Source of the DNA: Citrus sinensis
Lineage: Eukaryota; Streptophyta; Magnoliopsida; Sapindales; Rutaceae
NCBI RefSeq assembly: GCF_022201045.2
Contig: NC_068563.1
Span: 1,426,001-1,490,000 of the forward strand
DNA length: 64,000 nucleotides
Direction of reading: 5' to 3'
The translations under genes and the position numbers were made by a program. Under the pieces are notes generated by a model. The model searched no databases. It saw only the letters and a list, made by a program, of their open reading frames with translations, and had not been told where the DNA came from. This document shows, piece after piece, positions 56,841 to 64,000 of the stretch; position 1 is the first letter of the stretch, and each line of letters starts with the position of its first letter.

Positions 56841-57795
56841 GCTAAGATCTATGCAAATAAAGGATATTCTACGATTACAGTATCATGATTAATAAAGTTC
56901 ATAAGATTTCTTTGTAATTATCTATTGATTTCTTCGGGAACAACGTACATTTTTCTGCTGAAAATAATAATAATTATTTTTAAAATTTTGTTTTCTAGTT
57001 TTTGTACAAGAAAACTCCTGGGAATGCTCTCAATATTCAGCTTTCTACGCCAAACATTCAGGCACAAAACAGAAATTTATAAGGGGATACAAGTACCATT
57101 GCTCCATTACATAACTGACAAAAAGTTCAGTTCGGATTAATTTTTCTACTGCTAGAGAAGGAAAACCGATTAATTACATGCATTGCCAGCTAGAAATTAA
57201 CTTTGTATCAGCTATCTTATCTCTGTTAGAAGAATTTTGAACATGCAACTCAATGAGGCATTTAAAAAATTCGGGGATGGCAGTAATTAACAGCTCTAAT
57301 TTGTATAATTATGGAAATACTTAAATTAATAAAACTAGAAAAACGTTTATCTCCATGTGGTATTTTGATTATCAAGTAGTTGTTTAATTTAGTTTCTTTG
57401 GCATTGTATAATATTTATTCACTTTTATTTCAAACAAAAATTTTTAATTCCAAGCAGAGATCACAAATGGGCTGGGCAAAGACCAAGCCCAAACCCTTAA
57501 AAACCATGTCAAAATTTGGACGGGACGGGTCGGGCCTGGGCTTCCCAAAGAACCGAAACTCAATCGAAAAAGTAGCTTATGTATAAAGGCTACAGGGGCA
57601 AAGCGAATATAAACAAATATGAGACGCAATTATGATTTATGAACATTTGAAAAAAGTTATAAACTTAACAAATGTTTTAAGACATCAACACATTCAGTCA
57701 GATTAATTCATTCAACGACTTTGTTCAATGCTTAGACCTTATCATAAGAGTTTTCATAAATAAACCTTCAACTACAGATAACCACGGTCTGTGAG
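56841..57795. other. Beta-glucosidase 3' region and spacer
   Basis: AT-rich, with a GC-richer patch at about 57470-57560 (GGACGGGACGGGTCGGGCCTGGG) that resembles internal sequence of hAT-type MITEs. No gene seen. Confidence 0.45.
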
Positions 57796-58224
57796 TAGGG
57801 ATGGCAAAATCCCGGACCGGGTCCGGGTATTGCAATGACCGAATTCTGTCCGGATGCAACAAGTCCGGATTTAGGCCAGATTTTAATCCGGGTACCCAAA
57901 TTTTATATTTTTTAATATTATATGTGTATATATTTTATATTTTTTGGTAATTTTATAAGTTTTAAATTTATTTCAATAAAATTTGACATGAAAATATAAT
58001 TTTTAAGTATTTAAAATTTTATATATGTATAATAAATGAGTCAAATAAATATAAATATTTAAAATAATATATATTTTATAATTTTTTTTAAAAAATCCGG
58101 GTTCCGGGTTTATCAAGTGATGCCCAAGACCGACCCGGCTTCATACCCAGGCCGGGTAATACCTGGCCCACAATGCTCGGGTACGGTCCGGGTCCGGACC
58201 GGACGGGTATTTTTGCCACCTCAA
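57796..58224. mobile_element. hAT-type MITE, 429 bp
   Basis: The ends TAGGGATGGCAAAA (left) and TTGAGGTGGCAAAA (right, reversed) are typical of hAT elements, with GC-rich subterminal repeats (CCGGACCGGGTCCGGG / CGGGTCCGGACCGGACGGG) and an AT-rich core. They are flanked by a perfect 8-bp direct repeat TCTGTGAG at 57788-57795 and 58225-58232, the length expected for hAT. Non-coding. It lies about 200 bp before the truncated CGR copy. Confidence 0.85.
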
Positions 58225-58232
58225 TCTGTGAG

Positions 58233-58422
58233 GGATTTAATCGATTAATTTTTAAAACGTTTGGATTATTTGGTTTTTTCCCCAAACAAGAAGGAGTGCA
58301 ATGCAAATTGGAGGGAAAAAAAAAACATAAAACCCCAACACGGTCTAGCTCTGCAACACCATCACTCCTCTTCTTCGCAAACACTTCGACTCGAACGCAG
58401 ATCCGAGAGACCGAGACCTCCG
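58233..58422 (+). other. Leader-like sequence fused to the CGR copy
   Basis: The segment from about 58315 (CTAGCTCTGCAACACC, CTCCTCTTCTTCGCAAACAC, GACCGAGACCTCCG) looks like a plant 5' untranslated region and runs directly into CGR exon-4 sequence at about 58423. It has no match at the corresponding place in the parent gene. Confidence 0.5.
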
Positions 58423-59429
58423 TTACGTGTTCTTAAGAAGGCATATGTTGACAGCATGATTAAAATGCTACACGTAGGACCCCGAAACTTGTTCAGTGGT
58501 ATGTAAACTGTTGAAAGAGGAGGATAATGAAGCATGGGGTGTTGAGCCATTTGACTCAGACGATGCTGATGCCAACCGCAGTGAGTCTTGTGCGCAAAGG
58601 CATTGTGCAGGCGACCGATATTAAATTTCCTCTGGCCTTCCGAGCAAAGTCATTTTCTCTAGCGATTGTGTCAGATGCTGTGGATTACTTGTCTCCGAAG
58701 TTACCTTAACAGAACTCTTCCAGAATTGGCTAGGGTATCTGCTGATGGTGTAGTAATATTTGCTGGTAAATCCCTCGTTTAGCTTTTTTAAAATATGTGT
58801 ATGAAACTATTGATATTCTTATGTTCTTTTGATATATCGTTTTGTTGTGTAGGTTATCCACATCAGCAAAGAGCTAAAGTTTCTGAACTATCCAAATTTG
58901 GTCGCCCTGTGAGTTATTACTCGTTGCAGGATTTCAATATGGTCTTAGTCCTCGTAGGGCTTCTCGTGTTCCTATATATTGGTTGGATTTGAACTAGACC
59001 TATGACTTTTACAATTTCATTTGAATGCTGTCTTTGTTACTTCGGATTGATCACGTGCTAGCATTTAATTTGTTGAGAAACACAATTCATACATTTTGGA
59101 TGCTTGATTGGTCAAAATACGACTGATATCTTTGCTCACTCGTTTTATATGGGATTATTTTCGATTCTTTTTGGGTTCAAAATATTTTGGTAAGTTTTGG
59201 CCGTACAGGCACAGTAATTCAAGTTCTTTCTTTTCATTGAAGAAAGTTGGGTCCATGAAACGTTACTTTTCTGTAGGCCAAATTGCGGAGTTCAACTTGG
59301 TGGATACGGTATTTTCTTCAGAATAGCTTGGAAGAGAATGAAGTAGCCGCGAAGAAGTTTGAACAGGCTTCAGTTAAGAGATCTTATAAGCCGGCTTGTC
59401 AAGTTTTCCACTTGAAGTCATATCACTGA
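58423..59429 (+). pseudogene. 5'-truncated CGR pseudogene (DNA-level duplicate)
   Basis: Copy of the CGR gene from inside exon 4 to past the stop. Exon equivalents are about 58423-58765, 58853-58908 and 59277-59429, and the two introns between them are retained, so this is a segmental DNA copy and not a retrocopy. Exons 1-3 with the membrane anchor are missing. The exon-4 part has three length differences from the parent: an extra base near 58482 (CCCCGAAA for CCTGAAA), a changed stretch near 58580, and an extra T near 58701. These break the frame, while exons 5 and 6 remain open. It is unlikely to make a working protein, though the leader-like sequence in front might drive a transcript. Confidence 0.88.
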
Positions 59430-60340
59430 GAATCTCAGCAACATATACTCTCTTATTGAAATTACACATTTGAAAACCATGCTAGCAAGCATATACCCGA
59501 AGGGCAAGTAATGTTGTGTACCAATCGTGAGACATTAAATCCTTCATCCAAATATTTATTAGGGGAGTGAGTTCACAAGAAATGCCTCCCCGCCTTTATG
59601 TGTTCTTTAGATTTTGGTTTGCTTCTAATCTTCCTGCTTGTTAGTATGCCCAGACCCATATTTGTTTTGATAATTATATGACTACTAATTACTATTAATT
59701 TTTTCATTTTAATGGTAAAAAATATCAGAGAAACCATGTCTCGGTGTAATTTGCAATTCTAAGTGTCATCTTCTGTATGTTTTTGCTTAGAAACGAGGTC
59801 AGTTGAGCCTTTGAGGGCTCTGGATCTTGGGTCACTGTAGAACTTGACGAGTTGAGTTCAGTTGTCTTAAGTTGTCTGGAAGATTAGGCTTTTAATTGAG
59901 CTGAGCTTTTGTTTTGGCAAACAGTTCTAATGGAGTGTAATGAACTTCAACACGCTATCGTAGTATAGTATACTTTTTCAATAAGCCTGAGCTCTCTCCC
60001 CGAAGGACAGCTTAGGCATTGTCTTTCCTTCGTCTTACAAACAAAAAAGAACGGATCGGGTCCAACAATAACTATTTTGTTGTACCCATCGCAATCGAGG
60101 GACAACGACAATACATACACTCAAGTCAAAAAAAGAAGGGGCCAATAAAATCGATTTTTTTAATTCTTTACTTGAAAAGGTCAAAAGAAGACGACAGGCT
60201 CGCTAGCTAGCTAGTCGTAAAATTCATACACTCAGGACAACGACAATACATACACTCAAGTCAAAAAAAAAAGAAGGGCCCAATAAAATCGGTTTTCTTA
60301 ATTTTTTACTTGAAAAGGTCAAAAGAAGTAGGATTGGCAG
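59430..60340 (+). repeat. Downstream part of the CGR segmental duplication
   Basis: Up to about 60212 it matches 51336-52218 with substitutions and small indels. It then contains a further local repeat: about 60097-60198 and 60236-60327 share GGGACAACGACAATACATAC, ACTCAAGTCAAAAAAA and ATAAAATCG.TTTT. No gene. Confidence 0.75.
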
Positions 60341-60509
60341 AAAAATTCGAACCGGCCCGATCCAGTCCAGGCCCGCGGGCTTTAAACTCAGTCCGTGGCT
60401 TTAAATGATAGATAAAGACCTCTAATTTGTAAAGTCCATATGCAATGGGCTTAGACAAGGGCTTTCTTTAAAAGCCCAGGCTTAAGCCCAAACTTTATAA
60501 TAAATAATA

Positions 60510-61126
60510 GGAAAAATGACAAACACACTCCCAACGTTTAGACAAAGGGACAAAAACTCTCCTAACGTTTCAAAAGAAATATTTACATCCTCATTCACTA
60601 ACGGAAACAGTAACTTTTAACAAAAATTATCATTATACCCTTCTAGCATATAAAAAAAAATTATTGATTATCCAATTTGTCCATATATTATTAATAAAAT
60701 TATAAATATATCCTCATTACCCAATTCCTCTATTTAAATTTTTATCAAATTTTCTCTTCAAGTCAAATAAATTTAATTCATTACTCAAGAATAAAAATAA
60801 ATAAAATTGGTTATTAATGTTAACTTGTATTTCAATTAATACCATAATAAATAACATAAAAAATTAGTTATAAATATACAAGTTTAAATGATAACATGTG
60901 GAAAATTGTTAAATATACAAGTTTAAAATTTAAATAAAATTTTATAGTATTAATATTACAAGTTAAACTTGTATATATATTTTTTATATGCTAGAGGAGT
61001 ATAACGGTAATTTTCCTTAAAAATTACTGTTTTCGTTAGTGAATGAGGGTGTAAATATCTTTTTAAAAACGTTAGGGTTTTTTGTCACTTTGTCTAAACA
61101 TTGGGGGGTGTGTTTGTCATTTTTCC
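60510..61126. mobile_element. Mutator-type MITE, 617 bp, long inverted ends
   Basis: Terminal inverted repeats of about 150-165 bp start GGAAAAATGACAAACACAC on both ends and include TTCACTAACG.AAACAGTAA and TCTAGCATAT. They are flanked by a perfect 9-bp direct repeat TAAATAATA at 60501-60509 and 61127-61135. The AT-rich centre has no coding capacity. The combination of long inverted ends and a 9-bp duplication fits a Mutator-like non-autonomous element. A GC-rich hAT-like fragment lies just before it at about 60345-60400. Confidence 0.88.
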
Positions 61127-61135
61127 TAAATAATA

Positions 61136-61915
61136 TATATATATTTTAAAGAAAAATCTTTATAATATATCATAAAATTCAAATTAAAAAAAGCTGAAAA
61201 AATAAAAAATAAAAACGAAAAAGAAAAAGTGAATCAAACAAAACAATTCGTTAGTTTTGAACAAAACCCAAACTCTCAAAGTCAAAATCCCTAATTCCCT
61301 CGTTTTCTCCCTCCCTCACTCACCGTCACCTCAACTTCTCACTGTTCTCGCCGCCGGCAGTCAACGGCGGGGCCAACAGCATCCAGCAGTGAGCGACGAG
61401 CATCCACCACCAGCACTCCAGCAGCCACCACTCAGCCAGCAGCAGCGGCGAGCATCTCCCGCCATCCCGCGCAACCCACCGTCCAGCTCCAGCCACCCAG
61501 CATCTCTCGCGCGACGCAGCAGCAACCCCCACCCACCAGCACAGCCGCGCGACGCTGCAGCAAGCACTTGAACTCGAGCGAGGCAGCAGCAGCGATTTGC
61601 AGTCTGTAGTACGCGAATTCAAACGACACAAGTAGCGAGGTAGCAAACCATCCAACTCCGGTCCGGTACTCCTCCTCAATAGCTTCAAACTTTTTTTATT
61701 GTATTATCAATACAATATTATGTAATATGAGGACATCACCAGAATGACGAGTTTAAGAACACGGGTTTGTTTATTTTTCTGTTAGAATTTTGTTTGGCTT
61801 TAAATTTTTAGCTTTTGGTGGTTATGTCTTTAGAATTTTCTTGTCTCTGAAAACCTAAGTAGCCTGTGCTTCTTTATGTACAGGGAGAGAAAGAAAAAAA
61901 GAAAGGAAAAAAGGG
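61136..61915 (+). promoter_or_regulatory. Promoter and leader of the NOPCHAP1-like gene
   Basis: The GC-rich stretch at 61330-61680 (CGCCGCCGGCAG, many CAGCAGC/CACCAGC repeats) looks like a 5' leader exon. A donor is likely near 61766 (CACGG|GTTTGT), and an acceptor ends at 61883 (TGTACAG). The open frames in the GC-rich part (61257-61571 and others on the minus strand) have the composition of CAG repeats and are not convincing genes. Confidence 0.45.
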
Positions 61916-63194
61916 ATGGGGGGTACAAGTAAAGATCTTTTGCACTTAGAGCACAAGGATTCTTCGGCTTCAGCTATAGGTACACGTTTGTACTCTCTTT
62001 TCCTATATATGTGTATCTTGCAAGCTCTGTTGTTCAACGGTTGTGTTTATATTTGCAGAATCTGCACTTCTTGTTTGTAGCAAGAAAGACACGAACGCTG
62101 AGTTAAAGAAACCAAACCCCGGTAAAATGCCCAGCTACGGACCAGTTCCTAGAAGCCAAGGTATTCTGAATTTCTATGTGTTCTGGAAGTACTCTCCCTA
62201 CAAAATACTGGCTTCTGGTTGATAATTTGTCATGGGTGTTGCTTCTCTGTGAAATTGGTTCATGTGCACTCTGTTTCCGTAGTTAGATTATTGCAAAGAT
62301 CTTGTTTGAGTGATCAATTATGAAATTCTCAAAGGAGAAAGAAGTTTCAAAATTATTGTTCTGTAAATTGTTGTATTAAAGAGTTTCAGAAACCCTTATT
62401 AGAGAATCTTTTTGTTTCCAAAGTTGTTTCTGGAACTTGGAATATCTTTATCAAAGTTGTTTCTAGAGCTTGGAATATCTTTATCAAGTTTATGTCAAGG
62501 AATTTTCTCAGGTATGTAGAGTCATATACATTTTGTAGGTATTTGATAGTGTCCGATAATCTGTCTCTCTCATTTTTCAGTTTTGGGAAAAGTTAAAGGT
62601 TTTTTGGGAGTCATATCAGAGGCTAATAAAAGGCTCCAACTTGATGCAAAGGTTTGTCAGCTGATCTTATTACTAAATCCATACCATTTATCTTGATCCA
62701 AACCTTTCTCTCTTAATCACTAACGTGTGCCTCCTTTGACCAAATGTAGGATAATGCTCAAGATTATGATATGGAAGCGCTTACCGGAAACGAATCTGAA
62801 GTTATTGAAATGGTAAGTGAAGGTCTCTCCCTCTTTGGTCTCTCCCCCTGTCTGTGTTCATACTTATATTGTGGCAGCTGGTCCATTAACAACTTCAGTT
62901 GCATCTTAATGATAGGATTTAATGCTGGGGATAGCTGATCTGCATACTCCTGAGGCGGTCAGTGCTGCTGAATCTGCAATCGCTGGTAATCAGCCAGCGA
63001 TTCCTTTGCCTGCAAGCAGTAGTGAAACAGAAACTGAAGATAGTAGTGATGACAGTGATGATGACGTCGAGGATAATAAAACATTGGATCCCATGAATCT
63101 GAAAAGATCCGAGACAAACAAGGATGATTCATTGAGTGAATCTGCAGGAAACAAGAAATCTAAAAAGCGGCCAAAAATTGTTGAGCTCTCATGA
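61916..63194 (+). CDS. NOP protein chaperone 1 (NOPCHAP1)-like protein
   Basis: Five coding exons: 61916-61979, 62059-62160, 62581-62651, 62750-62812 and 62916-63194; 192 residues. The core order matches human C12orf45/NOPCHAP1 (185 residues): a helical stretch LGKVKGFLGVISEANKRLQL, a conserved acidic motif (MEALTGNESEVIEMDLMLGI, comparable to IENIDGPHSKVIQMDVALFE), then an acidic Ser/Glu/Asp tract (SSSETETEDSSDDSDDD) and a basic tail. NOPCHAP1 helps load the snoRNP core protein NOP58 via the R2TP chaperone, so a nucleolar assembly role is inferred from the family. Start chosen at the first ATG of the exon after the leader intron. The match is by pattern, not by search. Confidence 0.75.
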
Positions 63195-64000
63195 GCATGT
63201 TATTTGTATGAGTTAGCTTTGTTGTGTATTAGTGATTTGCGTGTTGTTGTTGTGTCTTGATTATGAAAAAGACAACATCCTTGGTTGACTATTTAATTTT
63301 CATAACCAGTTGATATATAAAGTTTTGTTTTGTTTTCTTTTTCCTCTATTATCTTTGTGTATTGAACACTGAGTGCACAATTTCGAAAACAGGTATCTTA
63401 TTTTGGTTTCTTTTTTTTTTATATGTGAGCCTATTGATGGAGAGGCCATTGAGCTCGGAACAGCGCAATTCAGAGGGGAGAATTTGCAACGGGTTTTTTT
63501 GGTTTGCATCAAGCTGAACATATATATCAGTGACACAAATCAATTTTGTCCAAAAAATTAAGTTGATTTTGAGTTTGAATTTTTTTGACTCCAATCCAAC
63601 TGAGTATAATAAAAATGGATTTGAGGTCAAGAAATTACATGTGTGCAAAAAAAAAAGGGAAAAAACTTTACAAATGGATGTTTAACATATCACTGCTCAT
63701 GTGTCAGTGACTGGTGAATTGACCCAGCCTTTTCACTGGCAAGAGATTCTTGACAAAATATTTTTGGGAAGAAATTATTCTTTTGTTTGGTAAGCACCGG
63801 CTGGACACTTTTGGAGCTTTGTTTTGTTTGTATCTGTATCATTTATAATTTTATTTGAATTTAATCTTAGCTACCCCTAGTTTTGGCTCCCATGGTTTTG
63901 AAAATTTTGAGACTTAAAGGACTCCTAATTCAGACCCCACATATTACCAATCAAACATTTGCTTGAAAAATGCAGTGTTTTGACTTGGAGACTCAACAAT
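63195..64000. other. 3' flank, no gene seen
   Basis: 3' untranslated region of the NOPCHAP1-like gene followed by AT-rich DNA to the window end. Open frames on both strands at 63300-63650 show no recognisable features. Confidence 0.5.

Noticed and set aside
57470-57560. GC-rich GGGACGGGTCGGG patch as a promoter or CpG island
   Set aside because: Resembles the subterminal sequence of the hAT MITE nearby; more likely a decayed transposon fragment.
61257-61688. GC-rich frames on both strands before the NOPCHAP1-like gene
   Set aside because: CAG/CACC repeat composition opens several frames at once; better explained as a 5' leader.

Overview
This is a 64-kb stretch of a plant nuclear genome. 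It is AT-rich with long AT-rich intergenic DNA, the genes carry many short GT-AG introns, and the protein set is plant-specific: a plastid LL-diaminopimelate aminotransferase, a PTS2 glyoxysomal malate dehydrogenase, an LRR-XI receptor kinase, a CGR2/3 pectin methylation protein and a MUSTANG-type domesticated transposase. The proteins look like those of a rosid eudicot. A Citrus-like tree would fit, but that is an inference from remembered protein similarity. No viral, LTR-element or other capsid/envelope-bearing element was seen.

Layout from left to right: TIN1-like ER protein (+, 3096-5224); glyoxysomal NAD-malate dehydrogenase (-, 5795-9498); RLK7/HAIKU2-type receptor kinase (+, 13900-16974); plastid-type proline iminopeptidase (+, 17608-20883); a large charged protein of unknown role (-, 21765-25086); MUSTANG-type transposase-derived gene (+, 26898-28670); DAP aminotransferase (-, 29715-34256); a small K/R-rich unknown protein (+, 37674-38652); a DUF21/CBS membrane protein (-, 39641-43820); CGR2/3-like pectin methyltransferase (+, 49251-51335); BGLU11-like GH1 beta-glucosidase with one in-frame stop (+, 52557-56840); a 5'-truncated CGR copy (+, 58423-59429); and a NOPCHAP1-like protein (+, 61916-63194). 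Exon joins were worked out by eye. In every multi-exon gene the exon lengths add up to an open frame, apart from the single stop in the beta-glucosidase.

The intergenic DNA holds short non-autonomous DNA transposons. Three elements are flanked by perfect 9-10 bp direct repeats (25370, 46613, 60510) and a fourth by a 9-bp repeat (1768), all consistent with Mutator-type insertion. A hAT-type element at 57796 is flanked by a perfect 8-bp repeat. There is also a foldback family in two copies (10122, 10806) and an AT-rich inverted-repeat element at 35263. The same window carries a domesticated Mutator transposase gene.

The most dynamic part is 49-60 kb. About 1.8 kb of the CGR gene, from inside exon 4 to well past its 3' end and introns included, recurs on the far side of the beta-glucosidase gene. 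That copy is joined to an unrelated leader-like sequence and has a hAT element just upstream. The beta-glucosidase between the two copies is intact except for one TAG codon where the family normally has Glu, which suggests very recent loss or a polymorphism. The genes do not form one pathway. They are ordinary housekeeping and signalling genes that happen to be neighbours. I found no clear new system. The best leads are the beta-glucosidase null-like allele with its flanking duplication, the shifted splice acceptor in the malate dehydrogenase gene, and the palindrome array inside the 1768 element.
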